The notes under the pieces are model-generated. The model made no database searches. It was not told the DNA's origin and saw nothing but the letters and a program-made list of their open reading frames with translations. 5,086 nt of DNA from Segatella copri (GTDB lineage: Bacteria > Bacteroidota > Bacteroidia > Bacteroidales > Bacteroidaceae): positions 1 through 5,086 of the forward strand of contig NZ_JAHOEA010000102.1 of assembly GCF_019127135.1 (NCBI RefSeq), written 5' to 3'. Both the position numbers and the translations under genes were made by a program. Below, piece by piece: positions 1 to 5,086 of the stretch; position 1 is the stretch's first letter; every line of letters starts with the position of its first letter.

Positions 1-38
1 TTTTTGTTGCTCAGGCACTTATAAATAATGTTAAACTA

Positions 39-46
39 TAGTGTTG
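39..46 (+). promoter_or_regulatory. Possible -7 promoter box (weak)
   Basis: The octamer TAGTGTTG matches the Bacteroidales -7 consensus TAnnTTTG at five of six fixed positions. It lies 67 bases upstream of the small protein's ATG, a plausible leader length. No TTTG -33 element sits at the expected distance upstream; the only TTTG is at 3-6, which is too far away. This is the best candidate in the leader for starting the operon transcript, but an AT-rich stretch could produce it by chance. Confidence 0.2.
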
Positions 47-113
47 CGGAATTAAGGATCTGTATCAAGTAAAGATTTAAAATGTCGTAAATTATAATCA
101 AAACATAATAGAT

Positions 114-314
114 ATGAAGAAAGTTTTAACTAAGAAGAAAAAGTATGTAGCTCCATCTGTGCAGGTACTCGAATTGGAAACTACTCAGATTCTCGCAGGA
201 AGTGGCGAAACCAATTCTACACCTACCGTGAACGGTTTTCAACCCGGTGGTTCTTTTGGTACAGGTGACATGGAAGAAAGTACATCGGCTAGAAGAACTA
301 GCATTTGGGACTAA
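114..314 (+). CDS. Small Y-x-A-P / ILAGSG peptide, hypothetical
   Basis: This 66-residue protein has no assigned function. The N-terminus is very basic, with eight Lys among the first ten residues or so, then YVAPSVQVLELE (residues 11-22) and ILAGSG (26-31). A Gly/Ser/Thr-rich segment follows, and the end is ARRTSIWD. Small Bacteroidales proteins of this layout (Lys-rich start, Y-x-x-P, alternating Val/Glu strand, a small-residue motif, acidic or Trp-Asp tail) are common and poorly understood. The first 31 residues resemble a leader peptide ending in a small-residue cleavage site, but no protease or exporter gene is visible to support that. There is no hydrophobic signal peptide. The gene ends 17 bases before the first fimbrillin-like gene and is probably co-transcribed with it. 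The coding call rests on family resemblance and the clean ATG after an AT-rich leader. Confidence 0.72.
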   Translation: MKKVLTKKKKYVAPSVQVLELETTQILAGSGETNSTPTVNGFQPGGSFGTGDMEESTSARRTSIWD

Positions 315-315
315 G

Positions 316-347
316 ATGAATATAAAATGAAATGAATATGAAATTAT
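316..347 (+). repeat. Imperfect 16-bp tandem duplication over start codon
   Basis: Bases 316-331 and 332-347 are adjacent 16-base copies matching at 13 positions, each beginning ATGAATAT. The second copy supplies the ATG of the fimbrillin-like gene. The first encodes only Met-Asn-Ile-Lys before a TGA at 328-330. A further ATG at 327 reads Met-Lys then TGA at 333-335, overlapping the real start. The gap between the small gene and the fimbrillin gene therefore carries decoy starts. Confidence 0.5.
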
Positions 348-1315
348 CCAGTTTATTACCCCAGATGGCTTGCGCCATCCTCCTTATGGCGAGTTGTTCG
401 CAGGAGGATAGTCTGACGCCAGGCGAAAGCCCATCTTCAGTTGGCGGCATTCGCATCACCACCCAGGTATCAGATATTGCTACCCGTGGCATCACCGAAA
501 CCGCCACCTTGCAAAACTTCGGTATCTGTATTCTGGGTTCCGGAGAGCACGCTTCATCTTTGCAATATAATAATGTGGAGATGACGAAGAACGGCGAAGA
601 GTGGACTTCTGCTACCCCAATGCTGTGGAAGAGTGAGATTCCTTCTGCCGACATCATCGCCTATGCTCCTTATCAGGCTGATATAAGTGATGCCTTGGCA
701 ACCCAGAAGCAGTTCCCTGTATCGGTGAAAGCCGTACAGACTAAAGAAGACCTGTCTTCCGACCTTCTGGTGTTCAAGGCTAAGGATTATGCTCCAACCA
801 TCGTCGGCGAGAACAAAGACAAGATTGTAGAGGTGAAGTTTGATCATGCCTTCAGCCAGCTGATGGTAACCTTCAACTTCCATTCCGCCTTTTCCAATGA
901 CGAGGTAGATCTGTCAAAGATAGAAGACGTAAGGGTAGAGGGCACCGTTTTGTCTGGCGTATGCGACTTTTCTCATGACAAGCCGCAGATAACGGTTCAG
1001 GCTGATGCCGCAGCAGCGTCCATTACTCCAGAGAATGTTTCTTTCCAGGCAAAGGATGCAGAGCATGCCAGCATCTCTGCCCAATACTCCTGTCTGCTGG
1101 TTCCGCAGACCATCCAGGCAGCCAATCAGCCTCTGACGGTTACCTTCCGATTGGGTGATACCACCTATTCATGGAAGGCGAATGCCGACATCACCCTGGA
1201 GCAGGGCAAGTATTATACCCTTTCGCTCAACATCAGGAAGACCGGAGTTGTAGTAGAAGGAACGATTAAAGGCTGGATTCCGGCAGAAGGCAACAATGAA
1301 TATGTAGCAAATTAA
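332..1315 (+). CDS. Fimbrillin-like lipoprotein 1
   Basis: Predicted 327-residue surface lipoprotein of the fimbrillin (Mfa-like/FimA-like) type. Residues 1-21 form a signal peptide ending in LLMAS, with Cys22 as the lipidated residue. The following SQED is acidic, as in Bacteroidota surface-export signals. Thr51-Arg52 lies 30 residues after the Cys, where an Arg-specific protease would cut. DLLVF (144-148), FDHAFSQL (170-177) and LLVPQT (255-260) match the core strands of the family. GKYYTLSLNI (292-301) and IKGW (312-315) form the typical C-terminal end. ATG 332 is used because it keeps the full signal peptide; ATG 338, two codons in, is equally possible. No Shine-Dalgarno sequence is visible. 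The gene is clearly richer in G+C than later genes: two 60-base samples counted by hand gave 53 and 58 percent. It may be a structural pilin or an accessory subunit; the sequence cannot decide. Confidence 0.88.
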   Translation: MNMKLSSLLPQMACAILLMASCSQEDSLTPGESPSSVGGIRITTQVSDIATRGITETATLQNFGICILGSGEHASSLQYNNVEMTKNGEEWTSATPMLWKSEIPSADIIAYAPYQADISDALATQKQFPVSVKAVQTKEDLSSDLLVFKAKDYAPTIVGENKDKIVEVKFDHAFSQLMVTFNFHSAFSNDEVDLSKIEDVRVEGTVLSGVCDFSHDKPQITVQADAAAASITPENVSFQAKDAEHASISAQYSCLLVPQTIQAANQPLTVTFRLGDTTYSWKANADITLEQGKYYTLSLNIRKTGVVVEGTIKGWIPAEGNNEYVAN

Positions 1316-1337
1316 TAACTATTAAAATACAACGTTT

Positions 1338-2318
1338 ATGAAGAAGTTTAAAATCTTATACATCGCTGCCGCAGCATTGCTGTTTGCAGCTTGCGCTAAC
1401 GAAGAAGACGGTATCGGCAACAATGGTCCTGTTGCTGCCACAGTAAAGGCGGATATTTCCAACAATATCAAAACCCGTGGAACTGCAGACAACGACAGAT
1501 GGACAACTGGCGACGCTATCGGTGTGTACGTCACTTCCGCAGGAAACACAAAAGGAACAAATGTAAAGTATGAATATGACAGATATGGTGAATTTGTTTC
1601 GGCAAATCCTATTTATTTTAGAGATAACGCGGAACAGACATTCAGTGCGTATTATCCATACATTGATGACCCCAATAATGACAAATTCGATGAGGATGGT
1701 TGGTTAAAAAATGATTGGACTATTGATTACAGCAATCCAAGTAATACCTTATTAGCAAACGATTTTCTCTTTGCCTCGGGAGCAACAGCCAGCAAAGCAT
1801 CTCCAATGGTTAATTTCACTGACTTGAATAATGTGGGTGAATCCTTGCCAGAGAAAGACCATCGCTTTAAGCACAAGATGAGTATGATAGAATTTACGGT
1901 CTGTGCAGGAGAAGGTATTGAGAGCAGCAAGAGTAATCTTCAAAGTATAACATTGGACAAGATAAAGACACAGGGTAAGATAAATGTAAAAACAGGTGCG
2001 ACAGAAGTCACAGGGACTTCTTCCCTAAAAACCTTACCAGTAACAGGTCTTTTGACCGATCTCAGGGTCTGCAAGTTCATACTCTTCCCGCAACAGTTCG
2101 AAAACAAAGAATTGACCATTAGTTGTAGTGTGTTGTATAACGAAAATACTATTAACAATTATACAACAAAGATACCCCTACCAAATGGATTCGAAGGTGG
2201 TAAAAAATATACTTATACTATCACTGTTAGAAATAATAGTATAGTAATAGGAAATGCAAACATAACGGGTTGGGGTATTGGCACAGACAATGAATCTCTC
2301 GATGCAGAAATAGAATAA
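1338..2318 (+). CDS. Fimbrillin-like lipoprotein 2
   Basis: Predicted 326-residue fimbrillin-like lipoprotein. The signal peptide runs to residue 18 (LLFAA), with Cys19 as the lipid anchor and the acidic ANEED after it. Thr46-Arg47 is the putative Arg-protease site, 28 residues after the Cys. It is followed by W55, GD (58-59) and IGVYV (61-65), the usual start of the first core strand. Further landmarks are DFLFASG (142-148), HRFKHKMSMIEF (175-186), LFPQQF (249-254), GGKKYTYTITV (287-297) and ITGW (309-312), all in family order. It is the best match here to a full-length pilin subunit. It starts 22 bases after the preceding gene with no Shine-Dalgarno site, so the two are probably in one transcript. 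Base composition falls sharply after about position 1555: the first part is near 49 percent G+C and the next 180 bases near 34 percent, suggesting a mosaic gene. Confidence 0.9.
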   Translation: MKKFKILYIAAAALLFAACANEEDGIGNNGPVAATVKADISNNIKTRGTADNDRWTTGDAIGVYVTSAGNTKGTNVKYEYDRYGEFVSANPIYFRDNAEQTFSAYYPYIDDPNNDKFDEDGWLKNDWTIDYSNPSNTLLANDFLFASGATASKASPMVNFTDLNNVGESLPEKDHRFKHKMSMIEFTVCAGEGIESSKSNLQSITLDKIKTQGKINVKTGATEVTGTSSLKTLPVTGLLTDLRVCKFILFPQQFENKELTISCSVLYNENTINNYTTKIPLPNGFEGGKKYTYTITVRNNSIVIGNANITGWGIGTDNESLDAEIE

Positions 2319-2345
2319 TAAGGTACTGAAAATAGGAAATACAGG

Positions 2346-2379
2346 GTTAGTGAGCTTGGCCGCTCACTAACTCACTAAC
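2346..2379 (+). repeat. Intergenic hairpin with duplicated right arm
   Basis: GTTAGTGAGC (2346-2355) is perfectly complementary to GCTCACTAAC (2362-2371) across a six-base loop, giving a 10-bp stem. The right-arm sequence TCACTAAC is repeated immediately at 2372-2379, so the first eight bases of the left arm could pair with either copy. No T-run follows, so this is not a standard intrinsic terminator. Its place in the only long gap of the operon, ending 18 bases before the next ATG, suggests an mRNA processing or stability element, partial terminator, or translation-control element. It could also be a copy of an interspersed palindromic repeat. Confidence 0.8.
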
Positions 2380-2397
2380 AATAAAAAACTGAAGATT

Positions 2398-3300
2398 ATG
2401 AAGACGATAAAACAAAGAATTTCCTATGTGGTAATGGGCCTTATGGCTATGGGCTTTACAGCATGTACGCAAAATGAAGATATGGCTCCAACGCTGAAAG
2501 GGCAGGAAATCAATGCCACTTTCTCTGTTGGAGGTATGCAGACTCGTGTCAATACATTGGGAGACGGTAAAAATTGGGAGGATAAAGATAAACTGAAAGT
2601 AAGTATATTTACGGATTATGATCCTGGTAGTACGACAGTTCTTTCTTTTAATGGCGAAACCTGGTCCCGCAGTGGTAGTTTCCGTTGGTTAAATGGATAC
2701 GAACAACATACTATTTTGGCTGTATATCCATCTGACACGGATTTTGGGAAAGAAAATCTACAGTATGATTTACAGACAGACCAAAGCAGCGAAGGTAATT
2801 TGAAAAACGCTGATCTCATAACTGGATATTGGCACGATGTTCCTCGGTACGATTTAAGAATTCCTATGCAGCATCGCATGTCGCTGGTTACAATTTTCTA
2901 TGAAATTGGTGCATACGATCATCCTAATAAGGATATAAATAACCTACAGATTTGTTCGCCATGCAATGGGGCTAGCTTTAGCAGAAGATCAAACACTGAT
3001 TGGATAATGGACACTTCTAATTATAAAGAGCCAACGTTGGTATATGCATGCCAGACAGGAGATGATGGAGAAAAGTCTTTCTCTGCAATCATTGTACCAG
3101 GCTCGTTAGACACAAGTGCTGATTTTTTGAAGTTTACTTTAGACGGGCAAGATTATACCGTCAAGTTAAAGCAAAAAACAGATTTTTTGGAAGGGCATCG
3201 TTACACCTATAGTCTCAAAAAAATAGGAAGAGACAAAGTGGAACTCGCAGTCCGCAATCAAGGTGTTCTGCCTGGTTGGGAAAATGAAGAAGAACTATAA
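2398..3300 (+). CDS. Fimbrillin-like lipoprotein 3
   Basis: Predicted 300-residue fimbrillin-like lipoprotein. The signal peptide covers residues 1-22 and ends in GFTA before Cys23, with TQNED after the Cys. Thr49-Arg50 lies 27 residues downstream, at the same relative place as in the other three proteins. W60 and LKVSIF (66-71) begin the core. ADLITGY (138-144) and the strand around MQHRMSLVTIFYEI (157-170) match the family's central motif, and IIVPG (231-235) the later core strand. GHRYTYSLK (266-274) is the C-terminal donor-like strand, followed by LPGW (291-294) and an acidic end. It is slightly shorter than the two preceding copies and clearly more AT-rich (one 60-base sample was 32 percent G+C). 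Whether it is a major or a minor subunit cannot be told. The next gene begins 22 bases after its stop. Confidence 0.88.
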   Translation: MKTIKQRISYVVMGLMAMGFTACTQNEDMAPTLKGQEINATFSVGGMQTRVNTLGDGKNWEDKDKLKVSIFTDYDPGSTTVLSFNGETWSRSGSFRWLNGYEQHTILAVYPSDTDFGKENLQYDLQTDQSSEGNLKNADLITGYWHDVPRYDLRIPMQHRMSLVTIFYEIGAYDHPNKDINNLQICSPCNGASFSRRSNTDWIMDTSNYKEPTLVYACQTGDDGEKSFSAIIVPGSLDTSADFLKFTLDGQDYTVKLKQKTDFLEGHRYTYSLKKIGRDKVELAVRNQGVLPGWENEEEL

Positions 3301-3307
3301 CAAATAA

Positions 3308-3313
3308 AAGGAG
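3308..3313 (+). promoter_or_regulatory. Shine-Dalgarno site of the LRR gene
   Basis: AAGGAG ends nine bases before the ATG at 3323, a near-ideal Shine-Dalgarno site and spacing. None of the three preceding lipoprotein genes has a comparable site, and Bacteroidota usually depend little on this sequence. It supports the chosen start of the final gene and may allow it to be translated independently of its neighbours. Confidence 0.55.
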
Positions 3314-3322
3314 AATATAATT

Positions 3323-4702
3323 ATGCGTAAGATTATTCAATACATGATGATGGCATTGATTGCTGTTGTTTTGGCATCATGTGCTAATGATATAAGCGAA
3401 GAATCTACACCAACTGTTAAAAGTAATATACGTTTTGTTGTAGATGACTTTCCTATGTTTGAGAAACCTTCTACCCGAACTATCGGCGAAGAAGACAAGG
3501 GTAAGACAGCATGGGCTGTTGGAGACGAAATCTGTATAAAGTTAGAATCTAAAGAGTTAGGAATCCAGACTGCAACTTTAAAATACAATGGAGTAAAGTT
3601 TGAAATCCAAGATGGCAACTCATTGTGCTATCTTGAGGGGGAACCTGTGACGGCTTATGCTTACTATGCTCCAGGTCGTAAATATTTAAATGATGGTTAT
3701 CTTGGGTATAAGGATGATGGAGAAGATGGAATAGCAGAGTTCATCGAAGCAACTTGTAATGTTCATTATGGAGATGATAATTATATAGACATATCGTTTG
3801 CCAATGTCACACGTAATTATTCACGCCTCCGCATTGCAACTATGCCAAATAAGCCAATAACAGTTAGCATCAGTGAATACACTCCTGCGGGCAGCAGCAA
3901 TATGATATGGGATCAAAATTATGCCCTTACTTCTGATGAAAAGGGCAATGCCTATTTATATGGTACTTTTGATAGATATGCCGAAGTCACTGTGAAATAT
4001 AGAGAAGCAACTTTGGCAACTCATACATTCTTGCAAGCAACAGAAAAAGCTAAGAGTTATGCTCTGGATGCTACTGTCATTTCGGCAAATAGTGCAGAAG
4101 AAATAAAGTCAGCTATCAAGCAAGAAGTAGCAGACGGCAAGACTGCTATAAGACTTAACCTCGCTTCTGATGCTGGCGATAATGAGTTTAAGGCTATCCG
4201 CGAAGCTTTTGAGAATGTGAAATCTGGCACTATAGATCTCACTCTAATAGGATGCAAGGAAATTCCTGCAGATGGTTTGAACAACCAATCAGGAGGACTA
4301 GAGGCATTAAAGTCTATTACTTTGCCTGATGTGACAAAAATTGGAAAGAATGCCTTACTCTTCTGTGTGGATTTGGAAGAAATTTGTGCTCCGAATGTTT
4401 CTGCTATAGATGAAGGTGCATTTGCAGAATGTTACCATTTGAGAAAAGTAACTTTGGGAGAACTCACGAATGTAAAAGGTGACTATGAACACGGGGATGG
4501 TATTTTTGGCTTCGATTCTCATTCTATAGAAAATATAGATTTAGAGTTGTCTGAAAAACAGAGAATAATGACCAAGCAACTAATTGATGGTCGTTATTGT
4601 TGGACTCCAACTGAAGAACCCTATCAGATGAGTAAAGACCATACAAGCAGATCTTTCCTTGGAATGACATTCAATTCTGTAAAATGTGGGGTTAAGCTTT
4701 AG
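3323..4702 (+). CDS. Fimbrillin-like/BspA-type LRR lipoprotein, putative tip adhesin
   Basis: Predicted 459-residue surface lipoprotein with two regions. The signal peptide ends in the canonical lipobox LASC with Cys20 lipidated. Residues about 30-240 look like a diverged fimbrillin N-terminal half: IRFVVDD (36-42), Thr51-Arg52, and W64-AVGDEI (64-70) line up with the other lipoproteins of the operon. After a linker (about 250-300) come BspA-like leucine-rich repeats (LRR_5 type) from about 303 to 408. LKSITLPDVTKIGKNAL, LEEICAPNVSAIDEGAF and LRKVTLGEL are successive repeat units of about 22-24 residues, with the usual Cys near the turns (348, 354, 370). The pilin C-terminal G-x-x-YT motif is absent. 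A short tail with W427 and SFLGMTF (444-450) ends the protein. BspA-type repeats bind host or bacterial ligands in known cases, so a tip-adhesin role is inferred from context and domain order, not shown. Confidence 0.85.
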   Translation: MRKIIQYMMMALIAVVLASCANDISEESTPTVKSNIRFVVDDFPMFEKPSTRTIGEEDKGKTAWAVGDEICIKLESKELGIQTATLKYNGVKFEIQDGNSLCYLEGEPVTAYAYYAPGRKYLNDGYLGYKDDGEDGIAEFIEATCNVHYGDDNYIDISFANVTRNYSRLRIATMPNKPITVSISEYTPAGSSNMIWDQNYALTSDEKGNAYLYGTFDRYAEVTVKYREATLATHTFLQATEKAKSYALDATVISANSAEEIKSAIKQEVADGKTAIRLNLASDAGDNEFKAIREAFENVKSGTIDLTLIGCKEIPADGLNNQSGGLEALKSITLPDVTKIGKNALLFCVDLEEICAPNVSAIDEGAFAECYHLRKVTLGELTNVKGDYEHGDGIFGFDSHSIENIDLELSEKQRIMTKQLIDGRYCWTPTEEPYQMSKDHTSRSFLGMTFNSVKCGVKL

Positions 4703-4714
4703 CATTCCATATAC

Positions 4715-4749
4715 ACTCCTAAGCTGGGCAGGAGTATAAGGTGCCCAGC
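4715..4749 (+). terminator. Two competing hairpins after the operon
   Basis: GCTGGGCA (4723-4730) pairs perfectly with TGCCCAGC (4742-4749) across an 11-base loop. An alternative stem, ACTCCT (4715-4720) with AGGAGT (4730-4735), uses bases within the first hairpin, so the two cannot form together. They begin 13 bases after the final stop codon. No T-run follows either stem, so termination would be weak or would need help. Attenuator-like competition is possible, but nothing downstream on this strand is visible to regulate. Confidence 0.4.
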
Positions 4750-4781
4750 AAACATATCCCCCCGCACCTCACGGGAAACGA

Positions 4782-4825
4782 CAAGGGTCTATATGCCACG
4801 ATGACAAGTGGCGTATAGACCCTTG
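4782..4825. terminator. 18-bp inverted repeat, convergent terminator
   Basis: CAAGGGTCTATATGCCAC (4782-4799) pairs with GTGGCGTATAGACCCTTG (4808-4825) across an eight-base loop. All 18 positions pair in plus-strand RNA, with one G-U wobble. In minus-strand RNA that same pair becomes an A-C mismatch, so the structure favours plus-strand transcripts. It sits between the plus-strand lipoprotein gene and the convergent minus-strand gene, 22 bases past the latter's stop. No strong T-run follows on either strand. It is best read as a shared transcription-end or mRNA-protecting structure; a remnant of a mobile-element end is an alternative. Confidence 0.65.
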
Positions 4826-4847
4826 GTTATATGGAGATATTCGTAAT

Positions 4848-5086
4848 CTACATCTCCGCTTTCAGCAGCTTTATCTCCTCTGCCGTCAGCCCCGTCATAT
4901 CCATGATAGACGCTTCATCCATACCCTTTGCCAGCATCTTCCTGGCAATCTCAAGGCTTCGCAGGTTCATGCCTTCAGCTCTGCCTTCTTCTCTGCCTTT
5001 CTTCATGCCTATTTCTATACCTTCACGCTTTGCAGTGTCTACGGAATTCTTGATGTCGCGATATGCCATCTTGCTGGTCTCGTACT
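4848..5086 (-). CDS. Rpn/PD-(D/E)XK transposase-family protein, C-terminal part
   Basis: The reading frame is open from the right window edge to a TAG at 4848-4850, giving 78 visible residues beginning YETSKMAYRDIKNSVDT. The 5' part lies outside the window, so the internal ATG at 5069 is unlikely to be the true start. Visible features are the YRD-x-KN-x-x-DTA helix, then a run of E-G-x-x-x-G repeats (IGMKKGREEGRAEGMN), and a final segment with ARKMLAKGM and MTGLTAEEIKLLKAEM. This is the standard tail of Rpn-type recombination-promoting nuclease / PDDEXK putative transposases in Bacteroidales, where the C-terminal Gly-Glu-rich helix is a family hallmark. The nuclease core with its catalytic residues is not in view, so activity cannot be judged. 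It points toward the lipoprotein operon and shares its terminator region. Confidence 0.82.
   Translation of the reverse strand, partial: YETSKMAYRDIKNSVDTAKREGIEIGMKKGREEGRAEGMNLRSLEIARKMLAKGMDEASIMDMTGLTAEEIKLLKAEM

Noticed and set aside
3..30. TTTG at 3-6 with the AT-rich stretch at 20-29 as a promoter pair
   Set aside because: Spacing is roughly acceptable but the -7 part fits the consensus at only three of six fixed positions.
298..883. Two minus-strand open frames opposite the first lipoprotein gene
   Set aside because: They lie antisense to a well-supported gene, lack recognisable motifs and overlap each other; they are frame shadows.
1322..2158. Four minus-strand open frames opposite the second lipoprotein gene
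   Set aside because: Short, overlapping and without domain features; the plus-strand frame carries the whole fimbrillin motif series.
2616..2879. Minus-strand open frame opposite the third lipoprotein gene
   Set aside because: 87 residues with no signal or family motif, fully inside a convincing gene.
3337..4284. Two minus-strand open frames opposite the LRR gene
   Set aside because: No motifs; their presence follows from the codon pattern of the real gene.
4761..4775. Possible CCCG/CGGG hairpin
   Set aside because: Only four pairs with a seven-base loop; expected by chance and overshadowed by the neighbouring stronger structures.
1..5086. CRISPR array, tRNA, rRNA or integrase-associated attachment site
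   Set aside because: No regularly spaced repeats, cloverleaf or rRNA-like segments were seen; the only repeats are the short ones listed.

Overview
The window looks like chromosomal DNA from a Bacteroidota bacterium of the order Bacteroidales, most likely Prevotella or Segatella. The evidence is a run of fimbrillin-like lipoproteins, each with a lipobox and three of them with several acidic residues just after it; AT-rich intergenic gaps mostly lacking Shine-Dalgarno sites; a small protein of a Bacteroidales-typical Y-x-A-P type; and the tail of a PD-(D/E)XK/Rpn-type transposase. The assignment rests on protein style, not on a database match.

Layout. Bases 1-113 are an AT-rich leader without a convincing gene. 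A small 66-residue protein (114-314) is followed 17 bases later by a tight plus-strand series of four secreted lipoproteins: 332-1315, 1338-2318, 2398-3300 and 3323-4702. Three gaps are only 17-22 bases, so the set is probably one operon. The exception is the 79-base gap at 2319-2397, which holds a perfect 10-bp hairpin with a duplicated right arm and may set the relative expression of the upstream and downstream genes. Bases 4703-4847 hold two competing hairpins and then an 18-bp inverted repeat, and form the shared end of two convergent units. The minus strand from 4848 to the window edge carries the C-terminal part of an Rpn/PDDEXK-type protein.

How the genes may work together. The first three lipoproteins share a fimbrillin architecture: signal peptide and lipid-anchored Cys, then a Thr-Arg pair 27-30 residues after that Cys, a central H-x-x-S/H-x-M-S strand, and a C-terminal G-x-x-YT-x-(S/T)-(L/I) strand followed by a G-W motif. 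This fits Porphyromonas-type (type V) pili, in which an arginine-specific protease cuts the lipidated precursor and C-terminal strand exchange polymerises the subunits. The fourth protein keeps the N-terminal fimbrillin features but replaces the C-terminal strand region with BspA-like leucine-rich repeats, so it is a candidate tip adhesin. No usher, FimB/Mfa2-like anchor, integrase or regulator is visible.

The most interesting points are the fimbrillin-LRR fusion ending the operon, a sharp drop in base composition inside the second fimbrillin gene suggesting a mosaic allele, the slip-capable intergenic hairpin, and the small leader-peptide-like gene at the head of the operon.
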